A DNA stretch of 64,000 nucleotides from Gnetum montanum (GCA_015680685.1 MNCI01034769.1:1081604-1145603), one strand, 5' to 3'. Positions 22,701 to 33,228 are shown, counted from the stretch's first letter. Numbers and translations: made by a program. The notes: generated from the sequence alone by a model not told the origin.

Positions 22701-23939
22701 AGCCTTACCAGGTCCGAAGGGCAAAGGGAATGGTGGCAGGTCCCTCTCTACGTCCTCAACCGTAAGGGGCGGATCTGAGGTCCAGTCATCGTGCAGCCAC
22801 CCAAGTTCCTAACAATTCTTAAAAGGGCGCTCGTAGCGGGTGTGATACTCACGCATCTCATGGCCAATTTGCCCGATAACACCGGCACGCACATTGTTGG
22901 TCGCGGTAAACGCCATTATTACCGTTTCGGCCCAGGCCAACGCATCGCCATCACCAATTAACCTGTTGTCATGTATAAAAAACCTGTACCATACAGCGTA
23001 GGCTTAACTTACACTTTGCACATAGACTTCTCTTACACTTCACATCAATAACAGACATTATAACAATAATAGAGACAATATAGTTAGCCAAATTTACTTA
23101 CCCCCCGCATAGTACACTGTGCCTTGTGGGTTCTGGAAGTACGTCGACACATGGAGAGCCACGAACAACGTGTTATACGCATGATAATAGCTGAAACGAG
23201 CCATGTCCCAGATCCAGTGTAAGCTCCTCAGACCTCGGGTGCTGAGCGCTTGGTCCTCGGGATGGCCCGTATCGATGGCCCCATCTATCAAGTAAGCCAG
23301 AATCCCCTGCGCAGACCCCACCAACAGGTGCTCTAAAATGGCACCGGAAGCATTACCAGTCACATTAGACCAGACAATGATGCTGAAGTTGCGTAGTAAA
23401 AACTGCAGAAACTTCAGTGCCCCCTTCCGGAACCAGATGGCCTTCCCCTGCACTCGTGTGTGAGGAGGAGGGACATTGGGGATGATGGAGTTCACCCAAC
23501 ACGAAACCCCAATGAGGTCTAACACAATCAGAATAGGCTTCAGCACGACACTGTACAGAAAACACGCTACATAACTCAACGCCTTGATTCACAATTACAT
23601 CATTAATACAGAAACATTACAAATTTTGCTTAGCCCTCTATGAGGAAATCGCCCAAACCCTTGTAACAGCGCAAGGTCTATCTCTGACAATGGTGATAAA
23701 CGCAACCATGCCCAAACCCTCGCTGAAATGCAAGGTCCATAACCCGAAACCCTCAGTTACACGAAGAACGCTGTATAGCACAAATGCCGAAATAACACGA
23801 GCACGCAAAGAATGACCTACCGGTTCAAAGGTGTCGGGTTACGCACTTCGACCACGACCTGCTGAACATGCACCAGGTTCTCCTGTACCTCGTCGATTTT
23901 AGCCAATTTAGTGTTCTTCTTCTTCATCTTAGGCGCCAT
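19793..23939 (-). pseudogene. Antisense eight-exon gene between protease and RT, element 2 copy
   Basis: A spliced minus-strand gene of unknown function. Exons: 23939-23821, 23550-23102, 22983-22709, 22611-21571, 21478-21215, 21145-21017, 20938-20121 and 20041-19793. Every intron is GT-AG with donors such as GTAAGT and pyrimidine-rich acceptors; phases are 2,2,1,1,1,1,0. Total length is about 1,114 codons. Exon 1 is Lys-rich (MAPKMKKKNTKLAK). Exons 2-4 form a globular part (LKPILIVLDLIGV, DINDQLFSDLFGIPSNGLPV). Exon 5 is acidic with REEAPA-like repeats. Exon 7 is a long charged coiled coil. Exon 8 is acidic. Defects: stops in exon 3 (22803 area), exon 4 (two, near 21885 and 21830) and exon 7 (near 20505 and at its last codon), and one missing base in a G-run at the exon 2 end. 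Exon 4 loosely recalls plant transposon-associated domains; unproven. Shared with elements 1 and 3. Confidence 0.85.
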
Positions 23940-24029
23940 TATCACAGCTTCAACACTTGCACAGCTTTGCACCTTCAAATCTGCTGCTCTTCTTACTCTT
24001 GCTAGAAAAATACCTGCGAATTTGAACAC

Positions 24030-24254
24030 ACAGTAACCAACAGTCCGTTCTAACCAGAAAATCGCCTATTTGTATGCAGGAATCATCGACTTGATATCTG
24101 ATTTTAGCTGGACTTTCCTGAAACGGAACCCAAAAATCCAGATATTAATGTGGTTGATGTCGCACGCACCGCTGTCTGAAATGACGTTAAACTACCACAT
24201 ATTATCGCCTCGTAATCGGGTTACATTGATTACAGCTTGTCTATAATATTACAG
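24030..24254. other. Element 2 interval between antisense gene and RT, shortened by deletion
   Basis: This holds the antisense gene's upstream sequence, one TTAAACT unit (24181-24196) and then, abruptly, the middle of RT. Compared with elements 1 and 3, the rest of motif array B and the N-terminal RT coding part (several hundred bases) are missing. The RT reading frame resumes right after CTATAATATTACAG, which resembles a splice acceptor. No other gene is seen. Confidence 0.7.
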
Positions 24255-24735
24255 TATCGACCAGCTATTGGATACAACAGCTGGGCATGCGCTTCTGTCC
24301 TTCATGGATGGCTTTTCAGGCTATAACCAGATTCGCATTAACCTAGAACACCAACTGACCACGACGTTCGTGACACCCTGGGGCACCTTTTGCTACACCA
24401 TGATGCCTTTTGGCCTGAAGAACGCCGGAGCAACGTACCAACGGGCCATGACATACATCTTCAGCGATTACCTCCTAGGAAGGCTAAATGATTACGTAGA
24501 TGACATAGCTGTTCCATATACGAGCTCTGGCTTAACCCAAATAAGTGCGTATTCGGCGTCAAAACCAGACGCATGCTGGGGTTTGTGGTATCGGAAACCC
24601 GCATACGAGTTGATCCTGATAAAGTCAAAGCCATTGTCAAGTTAACACCCCCCATAGACCTCAAGTAATTAAGCGGGTTACAGGGACGCTTACAGTTTAT
24701 ACGCCGGTTCATTTCGAGGTTAACCGACAAGTTAC
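24255..24735 (+). pseudogene. pol: Element 2 reverse transcriptase, N-terminally deleted
   Basis: Begins inside the family's IDQLLDTTAGHALLSF segment, so the first conserved blocks seen in elements 1 and 3 are absent. Present are SFMDGFSGYNQIRINLEHQL with its catalytic Asp, GTFCYTMMPFGLKNAGATYQ, and YVDD at 24493-24504. A frameshift soon after YVDD moves the frame (the region encoding LNPNKCVFG-type sequence is out of register), and a stop occurs near 24667. Catalytic Asp residues are intact, but the domain is incomplete. Confidence 0.85.
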
Positions 24736-25190
24736 ATCCTATGCAGCACTTGCTGAAAAAGGGGGTTAATTTCGAATGGACCGACGATTTCCAGCGTGCG
24801 TTTGATAGTTTAAAACAAGAACTGCAACATTTGCCGATGGTTTTCCCACCACAAAGGGATTTGCCTTTTTCATTTACCTCGCAACTTCGGACGTAGCAAT
24901 AGCAGCGTTACTTTGTCAAAAGAGGGATGATGGGTCGGAATTGCCCATCTACTACTTGAGTCACGCTCTATGTGCGTACGAAAAGAGGTACAACGACGTC
25001 GAGCGTAATTGCTTAGCATTAGTTTTTACGCTTAAGAAATGTAGGCATTATCTTTTTCGTAGTCAAGTTAACGTCATCTGTAAAAACAACATTCTTAGAG
25101 CCATTACACATAGCTTATACGAGAGTAGTAAAATAGCTCGCTGGAAGGCTATCACGGCAGAATTCGATCTGCACTATATTGGCCAATCAT
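24736..25190 (+). pseudogene. pol: Element 2 Ty3-type RNase H
   Basis: Reads HPMQHLLKKGVNFEWTDDFQ, then a frameshift near 24870, then ALLCQKRDDGSELPIYYLSH, YEKRYNDVERNCLALVFTLK and YLFRSQVNVICKNNILRA. The YLS and E-R-CLA motifs are typical of the gypsy RNase H that follows the RT connection domain. The long open frame starts at 24941 and continues into the next domain without a stop. Confidence 0.8.
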
Positions 25191-25306
25191 CCACAAAAGG
25201 CCAAGCGATAGCTAACCAGTTAATAACTTCACCAATTAACAATCAAGCAACCATAGAGCCAGAATTCCTAGACGAACATGTACATAGCCTAAGCCCTGTC
25301 TCGATA

Positions 25307-25909
25307 GGCCTCGAAGAAACGTTATACTTCGACGGAGCTTCAACTGCTAGAGGCGGCAGTGCTGCCACTGTTCTTACGCTATCTCCTGATGATGTGTGTC
25401 TACACGCTTATCGCTTGACCTTCCCTTGTACGAACAATGTAGCAGAGTACGAGGGGCTCCTCAAGGGGTTACTAACTGTAGGTGAACTCGATGTTCAACA
25501 CCTGGCGGTTAGGGGCGATTCGATGCTTGTCATAAATCAAATCACTGGAGTCTACACCTGCAAATCTGTACATTTGCAACCTTACTATGATCGAGCTAAA
25601 GATCTTCTAAAGCGATTTGTGACCTTCGACGCCCAACACGTCCCACGGACTGACAACACGCTGGCCGACGCACTGGCCACCCTGGCTTTACACGTGCCTT
25701 CACACCTGTTTAACACCTGCCCTGCATTAATTACAGACTGCGCAGATCCTATCATTCAGGTGGTGCAAGTCTCTGCTCTGCTCGAGGAAAGCACGCCTGA
25801 ATGGTATGATAATATCAAAACTTATCTTTTACAAAGTGAGCTACCATCTGCATTAACACGCGCACAGAAAGACGCAATACGTCATCATCGGAGACAGCAC
25901 TCTTTGTAG
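25307..25909 (+). CDS. pol: Element 2 archaeal-like RNase H and linker to integrase
   Basis: An RNase H of the archaeal/plant-type fold, duplicated in Tat elements. It lies in the open frame 24941-25909. Catalytic positions are visible: the Asp in YFDGASTARGG, the Glu in NNVAEYEGLLKG, the Asp in VRGDSMLVINQI, and the late Asp in HVPRTDNTLADALATLA. All four appear intact. The last bases are frame-shifted relative to integrase, whose frame begins just before 25909. Confidence 0.85.
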   Translation, partial: GLEETLYFDGASTARGGSAATVLTLSPDDVCLHAYRLTFPCTNNVAEYEGLLKGLLTVGELDVQHLAVRGDSMLVINQITGVYTCKSVHLQPYYDRAKDLLKRFVTFDAQHVPRTDNTLADALATLALHVPSHLFNTCPALITDCADPIIQVVQVSALLEESTPEWYDNIKTYLLQSELPSALTRAQKDAIRHHRRQHSL

Positions 25910-27023
25910 ATACTCCTTTGATGGCGTGTTGCTTACCTGCATTGACAAAGACCAAGCGTAACAAATAGTCGGCGAAGTTCATGAGGGACTATGCGGTGGC
26001 CACGTAGCACCACGGGCTATGGCCCTAAAAATCTGCCGCTTAGGATACTACTGGCCATGCATGGAAAAAGATTGCTTGATGAAGGTTAAAACTTGTGACA
26101 CATGTCAACGTCACACAAATCTTATACACGTGTCACCCACAGAATTACATACAACGCAGATAACATGGCCATTTCAGTGATGGGGACTAGACATCGTAGG
26201 TCCCATCACGCCGAAGTCTTCTACAAGGCATAGCTTCATTATTACCGCTACTAAGTATTTTATGAAGTGGGTAGAGGCTATTCCCCTGCGGAAGATCACT
26301 TCTCAGCAGATATGCAATTTTATCTTAGATAATATAGTAACCATATTTGGTCTCCCAATGACTATTGTGACAGACAATGGGCCACAGTTTAGTAGCACGG
26401 AAACCAGATCCTTCTGTGATAACCTAAACATTAGACAATCTTTTTCCTCCCCTTATTACCCGCAAGCGAATGGTCAAGCTGAAGCAACGAACAAAGTTAT
26501 CATCAATTTGCTCAAGAAAATGCTCGACGGCAACAAAAGGCGGTGGCACGAACAGATCCTCTATGTGCTATGGGCATATCGTACTACATGTAGAATAGCT
26601 ACGGGTAGTACGCCCTATAGCCTAGTGTACAGGTCTGAAGCAGTGCTGCCTCTCGAGTTGCAAATCCCTTCTTTGAGAATGGTCCTCTCCGCGGTTATAA
26701 ATGAGGCTCAACACACCGAGTCTCGAATCGCAGATCTGGATTTAGTGGAAGAGAAGCGGATATAGGCTCTTGACACGATTGAAAAATATCAGGACAAACA
26801 GTGCCAGAAACATCGCCACAACCTTCAACAGGGCCCGATCAAGAAAGGAGATCTTGTTCTCAAGGCTGTGCGTGAACCAGTAGGCAAGTTCTCTGCAAAC
26901 TGGGAAGGCCCTTTCTTGGTGATCGACGTGTACAGTAACGGAGAATTCAAATTAGCAGACGTCAATGGCAACGAATTAGCAAACCCTGTAAATCATGTAT
27001 ACTTGAAGCGGTATTTCATCTAG
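25890..27023 (+). pseudogene. pol: Element 2 integrase, two in-frame stops
   Basis: The zinc-binding segment (CRLGYYWPCMEKDCL, CDTCQRHTNLIHV) is followed by the core: LDIVGPITPKSSTRHSFIIT, TIVTDNGPQFSSTETRSF, YYPQANGQAEATNKVIINLL. The three catalytic acidic residues (LDI, TDN, QAE) are all present. A TGA lies just before the core (about 26177), and further stops at about 25958 and 26763. The C-terminal part (KFSANWEGPFLVIDV, then VNHVYLKRYFI) ends with TAG at 27021-27023. The 167-codon core frame 26262-26765 is open. This is the best-preserved integrase in the window. Confidence 0.9.
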
Positions 27024-27057
27024 CAGCATCTACGGTGTCGGCAGCAGGTATGGTAGT

Positions 27058-27600
27058 ATTCGTCGACTATGACATAAAACTAGCATCACGCGTCCGCTAC
27101 GACGTTAAACTAGCACTGAACGTCCGCTATGACGTAAAACTGGCACCGCACGTCCGCTACGACGTTAAACTAGCACTGACCATCCGCTACGACGTAAAAC
27201 TGGCATGCCTTGCACGCGTCCGCCACGACGCTAAACGGGCAAGTGGTAACCATCCGCTACGACGTAAAACTGGCAATGTTGTACAGGTTCGCCAAGAGGA
27301 AAAATTGGCATCTTTTGCACGTGTCCGCCACGACGCTAAACTGGCATAGGTAAGTAGCTGTCTGCTGAGACGTAAAACCAGCACAGATCTGTCCCTGGGT
27401 CATGACGCAAAACTGACATCCACAGCACGGTCTGCTGAGACCATAAATCAGACATACCACCGTCCGCTACGACGTAAAACTAGCACTTTTTGGTCTGCCT
27501 GGACTTTAAACTGGGACCATGGTCTGCTGGGACTTAAAACCAGTAACGGCAGTCTACCAGGACTTAAAACTGGGACTTACAGGCTACTGCCATGTAAATC
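27058..27600 (+). repeat. TTAAACTAGCA motif array C, element 2
   Basis: About sixteen units spaced near 33 bases, with the consensus CTACGACGTTAAACTAGCA preceded by CGTCCG. The array starts about 35 bases after integrase. The units fall in multiples of three, so part of the array reads as a repeated VRYDVKLA peptide; elements 1 and 3 do not keep that frame, so I treat it as non-coding. Confidence 0.92.
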
Positions 27601-28680
27601 AAGCGAGCGTAGTCATCTTTGTACAGCTGCACAACAGACGGGGTGGGATGTTGGGACAAGCCTAGTGTCGCCACCCTATCGACATCCTACTGATTCCTCG
27701 GATAAGCTAAGAGGCATCTTACTGATCCCTCGGAGATGCCACCACTGCGCCCGCCGTAGCGTTAGTACCTCTGAGAGTTTAACCTTGCCAGTCGGAGCCC
27801 CGACGAAATCCTCGTCGGCAACGGCCTCGGGACTCTCCGCCAATCATCGCTATCGGACACCGACTTCGCAGATTCATCTGGCCGGTTCCTCGTACAGCCA
27901 GTTAGGTGCGCTGTGTCTGATGCCTTTTGGCAAAGATATGCGGAGCCAATCGTCAGGATTGGCGGCTCCACCCGCATGCTCCGGCTCCTTCTTTACAGCC
28001 CATTCGCTCTATCTCACATCAAACGGCATCTGTTCCAAGAATCTCGCTTCTTGTCCGCCTGAGCAATGGCGTCCTCTGTTTTCTTCTATGGTTGCAGGTT
28101 ACTTGCGTCGGAGGATGTCGTTCAAAAGGTGCATCCATCTGAGCGGTGAAGTACAACAACGTGTCGAAATGGCTGCTCAGGTTTGCCTGACCACTTAGCT
28201 CTGCACGCCTATACCTCTCACAATCCTACCCTTAGCTCATGTTTCCTTCATCCCCACCACCCGGTTCCCATACGCACAACCTACATATGCAAGTATTCAT
28301 TTTCCGCACTCACGCTGGCAGAGACATCGCAGAAAGTGATGCGCAACGCTCCTTTTGCACGCATTCCTACTATAATTGGTGACAGAGAAACCTCAGGCTG
28401 ACGCGCTACGCTCGTCTGAAAGCATTCCTGTTGACATCAGTGTGCGTGCGTTTCTGTGCATCCGAGTGTATTTCATACCCCTACCATCATAATTCATTCT
28501 GCACCTTCCCCGAACCTGTTTCTAGCCATATCCTTTTATCTCCCATTTTCTCTAGCTTTGCTCTTCCATGGTGACAGGGCAATCCTTGAGTAGCCATGGA
28601 TGGATGCTGTTCTTGCTTCTACCAATCTGGTGTTTTGTATTCTTTGTCAACGTCTTTCGGTTAAGCCCTCCAACCGTCAA
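27601..28680 (+). other. Element 2 3' untranslated region
   Basis: Sequence between motif array C and the polypurine tract. A 177-codon frame (27665-28198) shows no similarity I recognise and no equivalent in elements 1 or 3. Short phrases are shared with the 3' region of element 1. I see no gene. Confidence 0.6.
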
Positions 28681-28694
28681 CAAAGAGGGGCCAT
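28681..28694 (+). promoter_or_regulatory. Polypurine tract, element 2
   Basis: CAAAGAGGGGCCAT directly precedes the 3' LTR and would prime plus-strand DNA synthesis. The same sequence is found before the element 1 3' LTR (30824-30837), and its inverted, slightly altered form follows the left LTR of element 3 (37678-37692). Confidence 0.85.
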
Positions 28695-30093
28695 TGAAAC
28701 ACCGTGAAAATTACGAGTCGGCCTCAGGCGAAGATTCGCAATTTAAGCAAGAACGCGCATCAGCTTTGTCCAAGGACAAGTTTATGTTCTGTTACACACG
28801 GCAGCGTAATGAGCGTAATAAGCTCCAAAATAGTCGAAGGCAGAGTCTAGAGAAGCACAACAGTTTGACACTTTTTTCTTGTAGCGCATGAATAACTTGT
28901 CTTTACGCTCATTACGCGGCGGTGTGTACCATTGCGTATTTCATCACTAAGCATTGTTTACGCTTCGTCACGTGCAGCTGCGTAATGAGCGTAAGTTATA
29001 CATTATTTACGCTTCGTTACGCGTAGCTGCGTAATGAGCGTAAATTAGCCATTGTTTACGTTTAGTTACGCGCAGCTGCGTAGTAAGCGTAAATTAGCCA
29101 TTATCTACGCTTTGTTACGCGCAGCTGCGTAGTGAGCGTAAGACAATTTTTGAGCATGTTGTTTTTATACTGGATTACGCTCATACACGCAACACAATGC
29201 GAATGAGTGTAATACAGCTTGAAAGCAAATTGAAGCACACTCAACATGTACCTGCTCTTCACACGCACAACACGCAAACGAGCGTGTTGTGCGTAGTCAC
29301 AGTCTGACTTAAAATGATCAAGTCAACGGAACCCGAAATATCTAGGACCCACGTCATCAGGGTTGCGCCTTTTCCACAGAGCGTCGCGGCCTATAAATAC
29401 CTCAGTTGATAAAGAGACAGGGGTTGGCAAATCAGAGAAGCAAAAGCATTTTTCTGAGCACCAGAGCACTTAGCACTTTGGAGCAGAGATACAGAGAGCA
29501 GCACTTTGGCAATTGTTGACAGTATCACCTTACAGTCGAAGCAGAGCATAGTTCGCTTTGAGCACCGGTGACAGGGGTAATCGTTCTACTGGAAAGACTC
29601 TATCAATCAGAAACAATTGATCGGTAGACGTCAAAGCTTGGCCTTCCTTGCATCTCAGCTTTAGCCCACGAGGTAGATCGGACTTCTGTTTAGACCGTTT
29701 TGCTTTTTATTTTGTGCTTGTTTCACATCCTGTAATCGGGGATTCCCCAGTGTAATTTCTCATACAAAATATACATTTTTAAGTCAAAGCGCAGATCTTG
29801 AAGCTACGTGCTTCTCTTATGTCAGCCTCCTTTTATTGTGTTTAGCATTATCACCGTTGCAATCTGTCCACATCATTTTCCCCTCGTTTTACGACTCCTT
29901 GAATCAGATCACTTTTTTTTTATGAAATTTTCATCGGTTTACTGATTAGTAAGTCCCTGTCTGATCGACAAGATCGTTCAGGGTGCCGCGGATTCGTTTT
30001 TCTAGCATAGCCCTCGCGCGGATCCGTGGTTAAAACTGTGTACGTCGGAATCTCGGTCGGTATTTTCAGCTGCTGACGTTTTCTGTCATTACA
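28695..30093 (+). repeat. Element 2 3' LTR
   Basis: 1399 bp, the same length as the 5' copy. The second copy of the CCCAC duplication follows it at 30094-30098. Palindromic units lie at about 28957-29152 and the TATA box at 29391-29400. Differences from the 5' LTR are mainly C/T and G/A. Confidence 0.96.
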
Positions 30094-30098
30094 CCCAC

Positions 30099-30837
30099 TT
30101 CGATCAACCTAGCTACTTGAGAGTGCATATCCTACTCTCCCTTCAGCCGATCTAATCTCCATTCCCTATACTTATAATTTTTGGCATCTTCCTGCCAAGC
30201 TTTTCCAATGCACATAAAGCCCTTTCCCACACCCAACTACCAAGCTCATAATGAATGCAACATAACTCATCCTATGAAAAGCCTCTACAAGCTAGTCAAA
30301 TCCCCAAATGGATGTAAGAAAACTCATCCCGAGGAGCAAACACCTATCCTATAGTGATGAAACACGGTTGCCCTCAAATGGATATGGGTGTGCAATTTTT
30401 TACAACAAAAAAAACAAAAAAAAATGAATGAAACATGGCGATATAGCCAAGTGCCCAAAAAAAATGGCATGATAGCTTCTTTGTAATGATTTCAACTATA
30501 GATCAACCATCTCTAAGTACTCCGGTGAGTGATCGAGATCCAAAGAGAAAGACACCCATGCATGTTAATTCCCTCATAAGCATTCTGATGAGGGATCACA
30601 CCATGGAAATGGCTCTCATGATAACACATCCTGCATCTTTCCTTTTTCCTAGCCTATTTCATCAAAATCATCCCTTGTCACATATCTTACATTTCCCTCT
30701 AAACACTCTCAAACATAGCGAAGCATCATCTAAGTAGGCACTGAAGAACAATGTTGGCCCCTTGTTCTTCATGGTGTTTCAAATTCTTTGTTAACATCTC
30801 TTGAACAAATCCTCTAGACGTCAACAAAGAGGGGCCA
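30099..30837 (+). other. Element 1 3' untranslated region, second part, and polypurine tract
   Basis: Continuation of element 1 after the insertion. It has no shared coding frame; an 83-codon frame at 30486-30737 has no recognisable similarity. It ends with CAAAGAGGGGCCAT (30824-30837), the polypurine tract, directly before the LTR start TGAAACACC. Confidence 0.75.
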
Positions 30838-33228
30838 TTGAAACACCATCAATTTTTGGCCATCACTATTCTCTGGGTGTGGTGCCATGATGGACCGCAC
30901 AATTGGTTCGACACCTTGGAAGTCCTAACACCCACAATGTTGTGTCTGAGTGTGCCTACTACACTCTTTACCACAGTCGGCGTAGTTCCCAGTTGAAGAG
31001 CCAGTTCACACAAATGGAGCATTGAAGATAGACTATACAGTTAGGAAAATTTTCTATTTCTCAAGCTGACAAGCTTGCTACACTCACTAGCTTGCCCATC
31101 TTGACACCTAACCTAGTTGATGGTCTACCTAGGGACCAGGCTAGGAGTTGCCAAAAGTGTTCAGGATGATTAAAATAGTTCAGAAATTTTTCTAAGGTGC
31201 CTGCTATGCTATGCTATGCTGCATAGCGTAGTAGGCCATGTGGTGGCCAAAACTTGCTCAAGTGATGGGTCAAACCTGAAAGGTACAGTTGGCAATGGTT
31301 CAGTCCTCTAGGATGCCTACCTCACTTCGTCCTTGAAGCATGATCAACATGACATAGGAGAACATGGAAAATTTCATCAAACATCACCTTAGTCTGAGTG
31401 CTATGTTGTGCTATGCTACAGCGTAGCAGGGCCTAGCATGATGAAATTCTCCCCTCAGATTTTCTTGGCATGGGGAACAAAACCACCCATGCTTCAACCA
31501 TGCAAAATGCTTGTTTGACTGCTAGCATAGCATATGACCAAGATCCCATAACAGGGCCCTTGCAGAATAAGTTCGAATTCAATCCAAATTGGATGCTACA
31601 CTATGCTATGCTACACAGCATAGTAGGGTCAGAATGCATGAAGGTCCTCCATTGAGTGGTTCTAGCAAAGGACTTGCACTTGGCCATGCTTTGACCTCCA
31701 AGATTGCTTGTCCCACTTCGCTCTTGGGTTCCAATCAAAGTCTCTTGAAAAATCATTACAGAATAAGCTAGAATTCATGTCACACTAGCTACTACGCTAT
31801 GCTACACTACACGGCATAGTGGGAACATTGAGGTTAAAAGTGTCCTAGGGATGAAACCAGGAAGTCTCAGACTCCTTCAACACGAAAATTGTAATGGCTA
31901 GTTGCTAAGGTAGCTTTCCTTGAAAATAATTAGAGGGGTATTTTTAGTATTCAGGCAAAATTTATCTCAAAACAAGTTGCTACGTTGTGCTACGCTATGC
32001 AGCGTAGCATAGTGTAGTGTGTGGGTATTCATACTACTCTGCTACACTGAATAACGTAAGTATTGTAATACCTACAAAGAGGCCTCAAGACATCTCTAAT
32101 AGCTCTAGAACTCATTGGCAGTGTTCATTTCTGCTCTTGCATCTCCTTGACAAAAAGATTAGCAGTTTTCTTTCTTTTACACCCCCCTGATGATTCCTAA
32201 AGTTGTCCCTACGCTTAACCCTACTCGCAAGAGAAGGAAAGATGTAGTCCTGGAGTGTAGGCTCCACTTTGCATTTGATGTGAGCATTTTTTGTAAAAAC
32301 ATAGCAGTCCTATGGATTCTAGCACATGCAATTCTAATGATATGGTCACGGGTCAGCAAGCGTTCCATTTCCAGCATTGTTCCGTTCAGCGTACCACTTC
32401 AGCGTAGCACTACAGAGTAGCACATCAGCATAGCACTACTCATTAGTGTAGCACATACACGATTCAAGTTATGTGGGATCCAAGACACATGGAACCCAAA
32501 CCATGCCTCTCTTCCACTCTTAACTCTATAAATACCCTAGCAAACAATGTTCTAGGGGTTAGCTTGGAAAAAGAAAGGTTGCCTTTTTTCTAGTAGTTGG
32601 CTTTTGGCAATTAGCTTCTGGTAATTAGCTTTGATAAAGAGATTGGTGAACAAAAGGTTAGTGGACAACACATCCTAGTAGTAGCACTTCCCAAACCTCT
32701 CTCCAACCCAGCGTAGCAGTTCTTAGCCCAACAAAGATTGGCTCATTAGCTACTATTAACATTCTAGTGGCAGTAGTCCAGGAGCTATGACCATATCATT
32801 TCATTGTTAGCTATGCTTGTCCAGTACTACATACCAGTTGTATGCATTTATCAGTTAAGAAAAAATTAGATCTCTTGATTTTGGGGTGGTGCACTCCCTC
32901 ACCTAAACTCTCATTCTATTTTTTCTCCAACATATATGTTGCATTTTTATCCATTTGTTCATGCTTATTGTCACGGTTACATATTCTAATGCGTTTCTAT
33001 CGTTGTGCATCCCACGCTTTCTTCCGTTTCAATCTCCACATGAAACATTTTAAAACCATTGTTTACAAAAGGTTATTGTACACCGTGTAAGTCCCTATCT
33101 GATCAACCAAATCGTTCAGGGCACCCCATTTTTTTCTTTTCCAACATGTCCCTCCAACAGACTTGAGGTTAGGCTAGGCACCTGGCAACCTCTCGGTGCT
33201 CTAGCCACCAACATTTTTAGATGTTACA
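30838..33228 (+). repeat. Element 1 3' LTR
   Basis: 2391 bp, from TGAAACACC to GTTACA. The first bases match the LTR start of element 2, and the last ~300 match window positions 1-293. A TATA box (CTATAAATAC) lies near 32524. It contains five degenerate ~195-bp repeats with palindromic GCTACGCTATGC / GCGTAGCATAG cores. The target duplication is predicted to be ATTAC (33229-33233), and the matching copy would lie left of the window. Confidence 0.9.
31203..32022. repeat. Five ~195-bp units with palindromic cores in the element 1 LTR
   Basis: Palindromic clusters such as CTATGCTGCATAGCGTAG and GCTACGCTATGCAGCGTAGC recur at about 31203, 31401, 31597, 31790 and 31978, 188-198 bases apart. Intervening sequence is partly alignable (GCAGAATAAGTTCGAATTCA near 31563 and ACAGAATAAGCTAGAATTCA near 31758), so these are old tandem copies. 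They lie upstream of the LTR TATA box, as the 49-bp palindromes do in element 2. Confidence 0.75.

Larger units (their letters stand above)
13713..30093 (+). mobile_element. Element 2: complete Tat-type Ty3/gypsy retrotransposon nested in element 1
   Basis: The 16,381-bp element is flanked by the 5-base direct repeat CCCAC (13708-13712 and 30094-30098). It has two LTRs of 1399 bp starting TGAAACACC and ending TTACA, a primer-binding site, gag, protease, an antisense gene, RT, RNase H, archaeal-like RNase H, integrase and a polypurine tract. Its insertion splits the 3' untranslated region of element 1. Coding frames are broken by stops and frameshifts, and the first RT blocks are deleted. Of the three Tat copies it is the least decayed. 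By eye about 25 differences separate the LTRs over their first ~590 bases, mostly transitions. Confidence 0.95.

Noticed and set aside
19793-23939. Interpretation as a host gene caught by the insertion
   Set aside because: The same gene with the same phases lies at the same place in two other elements, so it belongs to the element.
27035-27349. 104-codon frame encoding repeated VRYDVKLA
   Set aside because: It is produced by the 33-base spacing of the TTAAACT array; the equivalent arrays in elements 1 and 3 do not keep an open frame.
27058-27600. Possible CRISPR-like array
   Set aside because: The units are degenerate, spacers are short and similar, and the context is a plant retrotransposon. 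It is a tandem motif array.
27665-28198. 177-codon frame in the element 2 3' region
   Set aside because: No homologous frame in elements 1 or 3 and no recognisable domain; composition looks like non-coding DNA.
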